The translations under genes and the position numbers were made by a program. Of a stretch of 64,000 nucleotides of DNA, positions 49,077 to 57,265 are shown piece by piece. This DNA is from Pontibacillus chungwhensis (GTDB lineage: Bacteria > Bacillota > Bacilli > Bacillales > BH030062): contig NZ_CP126446.1 in the NCBI RefSeq assembly GCF_030166655.1, positions 372,001-436,000 of the forward strand, in the 5' to 3' direction. Positions within the stretch are counted from its first letter, which is position 1; each line of letters opens with the position of its first letter. A model generated the notes under the pieces. The model had not been told where the DNA came from, ran no database searches, and saw only the letters and a program-made list of their open reading frames with translations.

Positions 49077-49268
49077 ATGCATTCACCCCTTATCTAAACT
49101 TTTTCAATATTTCATCTATTATAACAAAAGAATATGATCCTACCACATGAAAATTCTTAGGCGGTGAGGCTTCTCCACCCATTCGTCCCTACCGTAAAAA
49201 GGGCGTACCCGTCCCTTCTAACCTTAATAAACTAATAGTGTCATTCTAGAAAGATTGGAGGCAAAAAG

Positions 49269-51248
49269 ATGAATCCTGATATTTGTTTTTTGATTGAGAA
49301 TGGAGCGACTGTGAGTTGTTTCTTGTCAGATGAAGAGGGGAACCCTGTGCGTACTGATGCGATAACATGTGAGGAAGTGGGGGATCGTGAGGATGTTCTA
49401 TATACCCTGCCTGACGGACAAGAAGTGACATTACAGAATGTCTTTATTCAGAAACAAGGTTTCGTTGTAGTCGAAATCAATGGAGAAGACGGCGGGTGTT
49501 TGTCTAATCCGATTCCTTTTATGCTATTCGAACAACTGCTCCTTTGTGCACCACAGGGAACTGAAGTTGAATGTGAGGCAACGAAATTTAGATGTAGGGC
49601 AAGTGTTGTCTGTCGCAATGGTGAATTTATTTCGGTTAAATTGTGGATTGAAACGTGCCAGAATGTGCAAGTGGTGGCGGAAACTTGCCTCGAAATAGAA
49701 GGGAGGGTATGTGCCCCGAGGCCGCTGATGGAACCGGAGCAAACGTGTTTGCCGCTTACTAAAAAATCTTCTAAACCAATGATCTCTGGTACTTGGAAAT
49801 CCCCTTCACAGAAATATCCTCATGCTATCCGCGCAAACAAGGTCTATGACTGGGTCATTTTTAACCAGAAAGAGGAGCGAACGATCCCTGCTGATGAGGT
49901 TGATTTTACTTGTTCACCGTGTGAGGTTGGGTTGTTTGTACCCGCTACGATTATTTGTAGCCGTGAACTGTCTGGAAATGTGAGGTGTGGTGGAGCACCA
50001 ATCGTGGGGGCTGAGGTAACGTTATCCTCTGATTCTGTCCGTGTGACTTTTGATATGAATCCAGTCTATACAGATGAGCATGGAAACTTTACAGTGGTGG
50101 CAAATGTAGAAGTTGGAGTTCCTGAAGATGCTACTATTACAGCCACTACTACCATTGATGAAGTGGAGTATTCGATTACCCTGCCTACGAAAATCTCCTG
50201 TCGTTCGGAAGAATGTGTATTGTTCGTATTTGAGCCTGATCTTCTTGAGTGTAATGGGGTACTAGAAGGTAGAGTTAGGTGTGGGGAGACCTTGATTGAA
50301 GGGGCTGTAGTAACCTTTAATAGCAATGACACAAACGTTACAGTGACCCCTGATTCGGACACTACAGGCACAAATGGAAACTTCCTAGTCGGTTTATCTG
50401 CAACTCCTGGAACTTCTGGAGCGGCAACTATTACAGTTACCGCCTCATTCGATGGAAATGTACTGATGCAAGATGTACTTGTTAATTATAACTGTCCTAG
50501 TCAAACATGTAGTCTTACACTTGACCCTCTGCCTGCGCTCATTACGTGTACGGGTAATATAAGTGGAAACATTAGCTGTGGAAACGTAGGTCAGGAAGGT
50601 GTAGAGATTACTTTTACAGCTATTCCTAGCGTTGTTACGATTCCACCGACTATGTCGGATGTAAATGGTGATTTTGAAGCACCTATAACAGTACTTGAGG
50701 GTATTGATAACACATCCGTTCTTATTACGGTTAATGCTGAAGGGTTAGGAGTATCGATGTCAGTAGGGACAAATGTAATTTGCTTACCTCCTGAATGCCC
50801 ATGTAAATTCCGTATTGGAATAGCTGGCAATAGCGCCAGGGCAACAGTTAACGTGGTGGATAATGGAACTCCTCGAACACTTACAGGTGATATTAATGTA
50901 TCCTCTGTTCAATGCTTTATAGCTGGTCCTGGATGTAACCCGGCAGTAGATAACTTTAACGTGACGTTTGGTGGTAATCAAGGAAGAACGATTAACTTTA
51001 TTGGTGGTAGAAGAATTATAATTTCGTGCGAAGACAATACTGTAGCCAGAGTCTTCGGAACTGCACGAGCTCAAGGGAATGTATTTACAGGAATATTCGA
51101 AGTCACGATTGAACTTACGATTGGAGCGGGTAACATTGGTACATGGGTGGTAGAAGCGAATGATGTCTTTGGAAATTCATTTGAAACAACGTTCACTGCA
51201 CCTATTAGTCCAATTACCTTTATTGGGGATTGTGATGATATTCCTTAA
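49269..51248 (+). CDS. Cysteine-rich Ig-like repeat protein, unknown (659 aa)
   Basis: No family recognised with certainty and no signal peptide visible. An N-terminal domain of about 210 residues has many cysteines (VSCFLSDEEG, CEATKFRCRASVVCRNGEF). Three beta-sandwich repeats of about 95 residues follow, each opening with a C-x5-7-G-x3-C pattern: CSRELSGNVRCGGAPIVGAE, CNGVLEGRVRCGETLIEGA and CTGNISGNISCGNVGQEG, then a V-x-F core and a G-N/D-F strand as in Big/CarboxypepD regulatory-like domains. The last domain begins CPCKFRIGIAGNSARAT. A coat or surface structural role is inference. Start ATG with GGAGG upstream. Confidence 0.75.
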   Translation: MNPDICFLIENGATVSCFLSDEEGNPVRTDAITCEEVGDREDVLYTLPDGQEVTLQNVFIQKQGFVVVEINGEDGGCLSNPIPFMLFEQLLLCAPQGTEVECEATKFRCRASVVCRNGEFISVKLWIETCQNVQVVAETCLEIEGRVCAPRPLMEPEQTCLPLTKKSSKPMISGTWKSPSQKYPHAIRANKVYDWVIFNQKEERTIPADEVDFTCSPCEVGLFVPATIICSRELSGNVRCGGAPIVGAEVTLSSDSVRVTFDMNPVYTDEHGNFTVVANVEVGVPEDATITATTTIDEVEYSITLPTKISCRSEECVLFVFEPDLLECNGVLEGRVRCGETLIEGAVVTFNSNDTNVTVTPDSDTTGTNGNFLVGLSATPGTSGAATITVTASFDGNVLMQDVLVNYNCPSQTCSLTLDPLPALITCTGNISGNISCGNVGQEGVEITFTAIPSVVTIPPTMSDVNGDFEAPITVLEGIDNTSVLITVNAEGLGVSMSVGTNVICLPPECPCKFRIGIAGNSARATVNVVDNGTPRTLTGDINVSSVQCFIAGPGCNPAVDNFNVTFGGNQGRTINFIGGRRIIISCEDNTVARVFGTARAQGNVFTGIFEVTIELTIGAGNIGTWVVEANDVFGNSFETTFTAPISPITFIGDCDDIP

Positions 51249-51260
51249 AATATGAAGATA

Positions 51261-51293
51261 AAAGCGCCTGGTGTGAATCAGACGCTTTTTTTG
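51261..51293 (+). terminator. Terminator after the Cys-rich repeat gene
   Basis: AAAGCG-CTG / CAG-CGCTTT arms around GTGTGAAT, followed by seven T. Confidence 0.85.
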
Positions 51294-51358
51294 TGTTGCT
51301 AGGGGACTGACTGGTTCCTTGTCCCAATTTCTCCTGAGGTGATGAGAAATGAGTAGAA

Positions 51359-51595
51359 TCTATGCCCTTTTAACAAAAATAACGGTTGAAAAGGTCACAG
51401 ACCCAGCCGATCTGTGACCTTTTTCAATAGTTAGGAGTTCAAAAGGTAATAGAGGAAGGGTCTCTCTTCCCTTTTCAGAGTTTTGAAGACTCAAAAGGTA
51501 ACAGAAGACCGCTATCTGTGCCCTTTTCTTACTAAAATAGCTTCAAAAGGGAACAGATGCGACCAGCTGGGACGAGGGACGTGACCCCCTGGCCC
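51359..51595 (+). repeat. 52-bp array D: four units plus terminal GGGAC motif
   Basis: Units fill 51359-51566 with AAAAGG phase positions 51393, 51445, 51497 and 51549, all 52 apart. The second hairpin pairs AAAAGGTCACAGA (51389-51401) with TCTGTGACCTTTT (51411-51423). The end motif is GGGACGAGGGACGTGACCCC from 51569, its stem poorer than in A and B. A GTCCC segment is at 51321-51325. This copy sits between two genes of the same direction. Confidence 0.9.
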
Positions 51596-51690
51596 TGAAT
51601 TTGATAAAAATCCCATCCCATATTCTCCTCTATATTATGTTAAGATTACAAATGTTACAGAATCATTACATACACCAAGGAGGCACATCA

Positions 51691-54261
51691 TTGAGATTAA
51701 GATCTATTATTGTAGCCCTCATCGTAGGACTACTTTTTCTGACTTCAACAGAACGGGTCATTGCTGAAGAGGATCAGGATTTTCAGGACCTTGTTCGTTT
51801 CGATGAAGAGATTCATTATTTAAGAGATTCAGGAGTTGTGAACGGGTTTACGGACACGCTCTTCTACCCAAAGGCACCGATTAAACGAATTGATGCTGTT
51901 CGAATGATTATGCGTGAATTGGATCCCGATTTAGAAACTGTTGAAGACCCTGGATTTACGGATGTATCGAAGGACCATGATGCTTATAAAGCAGTTGCAA
52001 AAGCAAAAGAGCTTGGCATTATTGACGGAATGGGCGACGGGACCTTTCAACCGGAAGGGAAACTGACTCGCGCTCAAATGGCTAAAATTCTTGTGAATGC
52101 GTATAAGCTGGAAGGAACGTATGAAGAGTCGTTTGAAGACCTTTCAGAAGATTACTGGGGCTACTCGTATATCAGCACCCTTGCCCATCATAAGATTACG
52201 ATTGGGTATACGGACGGAACGTTTCGCCCAACCAAAGAAATCAGTCGCCAGAATTTCTCGGCGTTCTTAGCCAGGCATTTAAATGATTACTTTAAACCGA
52301 ATCAGGAAACACCGGAGCTAAGCGTCGAAGCGGTAAACAATACAACTGTAAGACTAACGTTCGATCAGCCCGTGAGCCATGTGAAAACCTCAGGTGCGAT
52401 TGAAGGAATTCGCTATGGAATGGATGTAAAAGGCTATGAGTCCATTACGAAAGTAAACGACTCGGTTTATGAGGTTCATTTCCCATTCCCTTTATATGAG
52501 TACCAGGAGTTCATGATCGATTATGGACAGATCACACAAGGAACGACGTTTATAGAAGATGAAGATGGCAATCCACTGCGCGGCGGGGTTTACCCATTCT
52601 CTCATGAGGATACAACTCCTCCGGAAGTAACGGGAATGACATATAAAGATCAGAATGAAATCGTTGTGAGCTTCTCAGAGCAGGTTCAAGAGCTACAAGC
52701 AGGAGATCATATTCGCTATGCACTATCATCGGAAGAGCATGGAAATATGGCGATTAACCATGCGACGTTAAATGAAAAAGGGGATAAAGTAACCCTTGAA
52801 ACAGCTTCTTCCCTAACTGGTAGCCAGACGTTTACCCTGTTTGTAAATGGGATTGTCGATTATTCTCAAAACGAGAATGAAATGGAGCCTCAATCGATTA
52901 CAGAAACATTTTCAAGCATGGAGAAAGCTCCATTGGTAGATTTCACGTGGCTTTCACCAGATTCAACCGATGTTTCTCTACAAGATTCTCAAACAGCCTA
53001 TATTCTGTTTGTAGAAGAAATGGAAGAGAGCGCATTATTAGATCAGAGTCATTATAACGTTCAGACAAAAGACGGGGATAGGCTTTCGGCTGATGAGTTT
53101 ACCCTTTCTCATGTAGCGGATCATCAAGGAGTCTTAATTGAATCCAAAAATGATTCGATTGCCGGAGGCACAGTAGTCGTTTCAGGTATTCCTAACCACA
53201 GTGGTCAGGTTATGAGAGAGACGACAGCTCATATTCCAGAGCAACCAACTAAACCAGCCCTTGAGGATATTGTGATTGATGACGATGGACATATCCACCT
53301 TCGCTTTAACCAAAAGCTAAAAGAAGCTGATTTCCGCGATTTCGCCGTTTCTGTAAATGATGAGCCTTATCGGGAGACGGAAATGAGCATGAGCACTTTA
53401 ACCAACAAGCGTGGTAAAGGAACGATTAACCTGTATCCTCTTCTGCCCATAGACGAGAGCGAAATCGCAGATGGACTTCTGCGTGTGCAATCTGTACAGA
53501 ATGCAGCGGTGGACCCATCAACTCAAGAAGAGACCTCAGGTACGAAAACTCTTCTAGGCGAACAGGTTGATTTGGAACCTGTCGTTGTACTAGACAGTAG
53601 CAAACCAAAGTTAATGCGCAAGCCCGATTCTATTGCAACACGAGACTTTAATGAGAATGGAAACATCGATCATATCCAGCTATTCTTCCAAGAGCCAATC
53701 GATCCAAACTCTGTGCATAAGGATCAGTTCGAGGTTGAAGGATATACCATTACGGATGTGAAAGTCGGCGGTAGGGTAACGGATTACGAAGAGCTCGATT
53801 CTTACACGGCAGACCGACTTGTTCAGATCACCGTTCAGGAATTAGAAGAGGTTGATGGATATAAACAGCCGAAAGTAACGGTCCGAGAAGGATTGAGAGA
53901 TCTGGCTGGGAATGTCTTCGATGGTGTGGAAAACAAAGAAGCAAAAGACCGCGTTCAACCGATGATTTTTGTAGTCGGGGATCAGGCAAACGATACGGTA
54001 ACGGTTATATTCTCAGAGCCTATTGGTTCTGGAATTGAAGAGGTTCACCTATCAGACGGTGCTATCTATGACACGTCGACCGCAATCAAGCTCTATAATG
54101 AAGGCTTCGAAGACCCTATAGGCCTTGCCTTTGAGACGATTGCAGTAGATGATCTTTATTCGGTGGAGTATATCATTGAGCCGAATACGATCACAGATGT
54201 TCACGGCAACTATGTAGAAGAAGGTACCTATCCAATCTATCCAATAGAGAATATGCAGTAA
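51691..54261 (+). CDS. Secreted S-layer-homology (SLH) surface protein
   Basis: About 856 residues from TTG at 51691, which has AAGGAGG 7 bases upstream; the longer reading from 51601 lacks a site. A signal peptide (RLRSIIVALIVGLLFLTSTERVIA) precedes three SLH domains: residues about 35-85 (IHYLRDSGVVNGFTDTLFYP), about 95-150 (AKELGIIDGMGDGTFQPEGKLTR) and about 155-200 (YISTLAHHKITIGYTDGTF). These bind pyruvylated cell-wall polymer. The rest (about 210-856) is a chain of Ig-like/SLAP-type beta modules with segments such as VRLTFDQPVSHV, IVVSFSEQVQ and TVIFSEPIGSG. A cell-wall anchored structural protein; partners unknown. Confidence 0.9.
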   Translation: MRLRSIIVALIVGLLFLTSTERVIAEEDQDFQDLVRFDEEIHYLRDSGVVNGFTDTLFYPKAPIKRIDAVRMIMRELDPDLETVEDPGFTDVSKDHDAYKAVAKAKELGIIDGMGDGTFQPEGKLTRAQMAKILVNAYKLEGTYEESFEDLSEDYWGYSYISTLAHHKITIGYTDGTFRPTKEISRQNFSAFLARHLNDYFKPNQETPELSVEAVNNTTVRLTFDQPVSHVKTSGAIEGIRYGMDVKGYESITKVNDSVYEVHFPFPLYEYQEFMIDYGQITQGTTFIEDEDGNPLRGGVYPFSHEDTTPPEVTGMTYKDQNEIVVSFSEQVQELQAGDHIRYALSSEEHGNMAINHATLNEKGDKVTLETASSLTGSQTFTLFVNGIVDYSQNENEMEPQSITETFSSMEKAPLVDFTWLSPDSTDVSLQDSQTAYILFVEEMEESALLDQSHYNVQTKDGDRLSADEFTLSHVADHQGVLIESKNDSIAGGTVVVSGIPNHSGQVMRETTAHIPEQPTKPALEDIVIDDDGHIHLRFNQKLKEADFRDFAVSVNDEPYRETEMSMSTLTNKRGKGTINLYPLLPIDESEIADGLLRVQSVQNAAVDPSTQEETSGTKTLLGEQVDLEPVVVLDSSKPKLMRKPDSIATRDFNENGNIDHIQLFFQEPIDPNSVHKDQFEVEGYTITDVKVGGRVTDYEELDSYTADRLVQITVQELEEVDGYKQPKVTVREGLRDLAGNVFDGVENKEAKDRVQPMIFVVGDQANDTVTVIFSEPIGSGIEEVHLSDGAIYDTSTAIKLYNEGFEDPIGLAFETIAVDDLYSVEYIIEPNTITDVHGNYVEEGTYPIYPIENMQ

Positions 54262-54265
54262 AAGA

Positions 54266-54297
54266 AACATGTAGCCTTATTAGGCTGCATGTTTTTT
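54266..54297 (+). terminator. Terminator after the SLH gene
   Basis: AACATG-AGCCT / AGGCT-CATGTT arms with a TATT loop and a T6 tail. Confidence 0.9.
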
Positions 54298-54299
54298 AA

Positions 54300-54319
54300 T
54301 TGATCAAACGTTTGATCAA
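54300..54319. promoter_or_regulatory. Second copy of the 20-bp palindrome
   Basis: TTGATCAAACGTTTGATCAA, identical to 44866-44885. Here it lies just after the SLH terminator and no good -10 box follows at 17 bases on either strand, so it looks like an orphan operator or a marker of a duplicated segment. Confidence 0.7.
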
Positions 54320-54371
54320 GAGGAATTTATCATGCGGTTGTCTAGAGTTGTCCATGTGTTTGAGGTCAGGA

Positions 54372-54632
54372 TCTATGACTTTTCCGAGAGAATAATGAAG
54401 AAAAAGGTCACAGAGTCAGCCGATCTGTGACCTTTTCATAGCTTCGCAGATGTAAAAGGGAAGAGAAGAGGGTGATCTGTGACCTTTTCATAGCTTCACA
54501 GATGTGAAAGGGAAGAGAGGAGTGCTATCTGTTCCCTTTTCTTATGAAAAATCACACAAAAGGTAACAGATGAAGAAAAGCGGGGCCAGGGACCTGACCC
54601 CTCGTCCCGCGGGACAAGGGACCCGTCCCCCC
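54372..54632 (+). repeat. 52-bp array E: four units plus terminal hairpin
   Basis: Units fill 54372-54579 with AAAAGG phase positions 54406, 54458, 54510 and 54562, all 52 apart. AAAAGGTCACAGA (54402-54414) faces TCTGTGACCTTTT (54424-54436). The end hairpin GCGGGGCCAGGGACCTGACC... runs 54580-54610, closed by CGTCCCGC. A further GGGAC...GTCCC pair follows at 54611-54632. Convergent gap between the SLH gene and the DUF1700-like gene. Confidence 0.91.
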
Positions 54633-54637
54633 ATCCC

Positions 54638-55387
54638 TCAACTATGTTGCTCTCTCTTCGACACAATCAATAGATAAAGACCAACCAACGCAAGGGGGAG
54701 GGTCCCGGAAACGATGAGCTTTGTATCCTCTGCAATACTTGTCATATCAATAAACACCCTTGGGAGGAACCAAAGAAGAGGGATGATAATGGTTACCCAT
54801 GATTTACTCCATAGAGCGACTCCGATAAAGACGGAGATGGAAACAGCGACTGCTAGAATGACGCCAACGGTTCCAAATTCAATAGAAGGGGTTTCAAAAA
54901 AGCGATCTACATAATAAATAACGATAAATAAGGATGCAGGGATCATTCCAACGAGGGATAAAAAGAGCCATTGCTTGGTTTCGGATAATGAGCTGGTTGC
55001 TAAATATCTAAAAGCAATTCTAAACATAATAAAAAGGTTGATAAATAAAATTAAGGGATAGCCGATGAGTTCAAGCAAGGAATATTCCATAGTACCGCGA
55101 ATCGCGTCATCTATTAGTATAAATGAAAAGGCACCAAGGAAGATAATAGGGATATACTTTAACACTCCAGTAAGGTCAAATGGCATTTCATCTGCTACTT
55201 GATTCATGTACTCTTTTGGGGACTGCCCGATGATTTCTTCTACATCTTTCCCGTGCTTCTCAGCCTCGTGTAAATGATCTTTTAGCTCTTCAACGATTTC
55301 ATTAATTTCTTGTTCATTTTTTCCACTGGATAATAAGTAGACTCTCAGGTTATCTAGAAATTGCTGACTTTCCTTAGACACTTTCAT
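54638..55387 (-). CDS. DUF1700/HAAS-type membrane protein
   Basis: A 249-residue protein. Residues 1-70 are a helical HAAS-like domain (SKESQQFLDNLRVYLLSSGKNEQEINEIVEELKDHL-type, with EAEKHGKDVEEIIG), and residues about 75-245 hold six or so membrane helices. Such proteins are often encoded next to PadR regulators and their HAAS domain may bind the regulator or a kinase. The ATG (55385-55387) has AAGGAAG upstream and lies 5 bases after the padR stop, so the two genes form one leftward operon. Confidence 0.85.
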   Translation of the reverse strand: MKVSKESQQFLDNLRVYLLSSGKNEQEINEIVEELKDHLHEAEKHGKDVEEIIGQSPKEYMNQVADEMPFDLTGVLKYIPIIFLGAFSFILIDDAIRGTMEYSLLELIGYPLILFINLFIMFRIAFRYLATSSLSETKQWLFLSLVGMIPASLFIVIYYVDRFFETPSIEFGTVGVILAVAVSISVFIGVALWSKSWVTIIIPLLWFLPRVFIDMTSIAEDTKLIVSGTLPLALVGLYLLIVSKREQHS

Positions 55388-55392
55388 TTTCG

Positions 55393-55719
55393 TTATCCTT
55401 CCTTTCTTAATAAAGAATCAACACTACCAGAAATAGCACTCCATCTCTTCTTGAACTCTTCTAATTCGTCCTCGCCTTTTTTTGTTAACGAGTAATATTT
55501 ACGTTTCGGTCCGCCTGAGGGCACTTTCTTCTGAGTGGTTGCGACAAGCCCTTCTTTCTTCATACGGAGTAAGAGTGGATAAATGCTTCCTTCCTTGACC
55601 ATGGTGAACCCATGGGTATGGAGCTTCTCCATCATTTCATAGCCATACGTTTCCCCTTTTCCAATGATGGATAGGAGACACCCTTCTAAGATTCCTTTCA
55701 GTATCTGACTCGAAGACAA
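55393..55719 (-). CDS. PadR family transcriptional regulator
   Basis: A 108-residue winged-helix repressor. Seen: GCLLSIIGKGETYGYEMMEKL, VKEGSIYPLLLRMKKEGLV (recognition helix region), and KKVPSGGPKRKYYSLTKKGEDEL forming the wing, then a short dimerisation helix. It starts with TTG (55717-55719), with AAGGAGG 8 bases upstream; the nearby ATG is out of frame. It probably represses its own operon through two palindromes at 55754-55832. The effector is unknown; PadR/DUF1700 pairs often answer to membrane or drug stress. Confidence 0.92.
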   Translation of the reverse strand: MSSSQILKGILEGCLLSIIGKGETYGYEMMEKLHTHGFTMVKEGSIYPLLLRMKKEGLVATTQKKVPSGGPKRKYYSLTKKGEDELEEFKKRWSAISGSVDSLLRKEG

Positions 55720-55753
55720 TTCATTTCCTCCTTGGTTGATTTATACAAGTGAA

Positions 55754-55776
55754 ACTATATTGTTATGCAAGATAGT
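55754..55776. promoter_or_regulatory. Putative PadR operator 1
   Basis: ACTATATTG, five bases TTATG, CAAGATAGT: a 23-bp near-palindrome with one mismatch between arms, 35 bases upstream of the padR start. PadR proteins bind dyads of this size next to their own gene. Confidence 0.7.
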
Positions 55777-55809
55777 GGGGCTAAAAAATAAGCGATACAA
55801 GTACATGTT

Positions 55810-55832
55810 ACTACTTTGTAATGCAATATAGT
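55810..55832. promoter_or_regulatory. Putative PadR operator 2
   Basis: ACTACTTTG, five bases TAATG, CAATATAGT: same plan and same centre (T-A/T-ATG) as operator 1, starting 56 bases away. The rest of the 400-base gap between padR and the HAD gene contains no gene that I can support. Confidence 0.65.
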
Positions 55833-56069
55833 TTAAAGATAATATACATATGATGGAATTTCAAGTCTAATTATTTATGGAAATAATTTCCTTGACTTAA
55901 AGTGAGGTGGGTACTGGAATAAAGCTTCTGCTGGTGAAGTGGAGAAAGCAGGCTTTCATAAAAAAGGGGCTCGCTGTTAAGAGTGTGAAGGTTAATGGGG
56001 GTGGGAAAATCATCATCGCTTGCCATTATTAATCTTGATGATGTTAAATCATAACGTTTGCTGAAATAG

Positions 56070-56106
56070 AAAACCGAAGAACTGCATTAGTTCTTCGGGA
56101 TTTCTT
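56070..56106 (-). terminator. Terminator after the HAD phosphatase gene
   Basis: Read on the minus strand, CCGAAGAAC / GTTCTTCGG arms with a 7-base loop are followed by TTTTCTATTT. The plus strand side also has TTTCTTTT, so it may act both ways. Confidence 0.8.
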
Positions 56107-56125
56107 TTACGTCTTGTGTAATTCG

Positions 56126-56950
56126 TTATTTATACGTGGAGTTCTCTTTCAATAAGAATTTCTCAACAACTTGCGCTACCCCATCATTTACATTCGTATC
56201 GGCCACAAAGTCAGCGATCTCTTTAATATCCTCTGGTGCATTTCCCATCGCGACGCCAAGACCCGCGAATTCAATCATTTCCTGATCGTTGTAACTATCA
56301 CCCATGGCAATAACTTCTTCGCGTTTTATACCAAGCTCGTCTATTAATTTCTCAATACTTGTTCCTTTTGTGATACCTTTAGCCGTGAATTCAAGGAAGA
56401 ATGGCTTCGAGCGCATCACGCTGAACTCGTCTCCTAGTTCGTCTTGAAGCTTCTTCTCGACGGCTTGGAGGTGCTCAGGCTCACCGACCATTAATACTTT
56501 CACAACAGGTTCTGTGACACCATCCATAAAGGAGTCTACTAATTTAATAGGTAGACCAGTTAGGTCAGATTCGATGGAGGTATAACGGTTGGCCTCTGCT
56601 GTTACGATCTCCTCACCCACGTAGGTGTGGATCTGCACGTTCTCACGCTTACTAATCTCTTCTAAGCGAGAAACCGCATCGATGCTTAACGTCTGGCTGA
56701 AGAATTCTTCGTTCGTCTGACAGTTGATAATTTTTCCTCCGTTAAAGGACAAGATAAAGCTTCCGTATTCCGCCAGAGAAAGCTCTTTGGCAAAGGGAAC
56801 CATTCCATAGGTAGGTCGCCCTGATGCGAGTACGACTTTATCTCCTTGTTCTTGCACCTTCATTAAGGCCTGTTTATTGCGCTCTGAAATGCTGTGGTCA
56901 TTTCCTAGTAAGGTATCGTCTAAGTCTAGAATAATCATTTGGTAAGACAT
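56126..56950 (-). CDS. Cof-type HAD-IIB family phosphatase
   Basis: A 274-residue HAD hydrolase with a type IIB cap. Motif I LDLDDTLLGND (about 7-17) supplies the nucleophile Asp, LASGRPTYGM is motif II, the KGTSIEKLIDELGI lysine is motif III, and MGDSYNDQEMIEFAGLGVAMGNA is motif IV. Members dephosphorylate sugar phosphates, flavin or PLP intermediates; the substrate here cannot be told. ATG at 56948-56950 with AGAGGA upstream. The 315-base gap to the right holds divergent promoters but no supported gene. Confidence 0.93.
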   Translation of the reverse strand: MSYQMIILDLDDTLLGNDHSISERNKQALMKVQEQGDKVVLASGRPTYGMVPFAKELSLAEYGSFILSFNGGKIINCQTNEEFFSQTLSIDAVSRLEEISKRENVQIHTYVGEEIVTAEANRYTSIESDLTGLPIKLVDSFMDGVTEPVVKVLMVGEPEHLQAVEKKLQDELGDEFSVMRSKPFFLEFTAKGITKGTSIEKLIDELGIKREEVIAMGDSYNDQEMIEFAGLGVAMGNAPEDIKEIADFVADTNVNDGVAQVVEKFLLKENSTYK

Positions 56951-57265
56951 CGCTGCATAATCCTCTCTTTATCTAGATTCATTTCGTATCTATTGTCATT
57001 TTACTAGAATTCTTAAGAAATAGGGATAGGTCTTTCCTTTGAAGTATAGGAATATTGTGGTTCAAAGCTGGTCTTATAGAGTTTATAGGATTGATAAAAT
57101 ATTGTGGTATTCGATTATTTCGTTTTCCGAAACAAATAAATTGACCATTCCTTACTTGAGGCGTATCTTTATATGCACGCTTCATTCTATCTAGGATAGA
57201 TGCAATAAAGATTAAAATTTTAACATCCATTTATTCTATTAACGCATTATTAAGGAGAATTGATT

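Noticed and set aside
49077-49268. SAM riboswitch or T-box before metA
   Set aside because: The 190-base divergent gap has an extended -10 box close to the gene and no room or motif for an S-box or T-box; only a short GGGACGGGTACGCCC-like segment is present.
43350-54632. CRISPR arrays in the 52-bp repeat regions
   Set aside because: The repeated parts are short inverted half-sites of 13 bases, not a uniform direct repeat of 23-40 bases, the in-between bases are similar among copies rather than unique, and no cas gene is in the window.
55957-56040. Possible gene remnant or regulatory RNA between padR and the HAD gene
   Set aside because: A CATCATC/GATGATG pair and a G-rich stretch are present but no open frame, promoter-terminator pair or known RNA motif supports a feature.
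56979-57230. 83-residue reading frame on the minus strand between the HAD and aldehyde dehydrogenase genes
   Set aside because: No ribosome site, no family resemblance and a composition like non-coding AT-rich sequence; the gap is better explained by divergent promoters.
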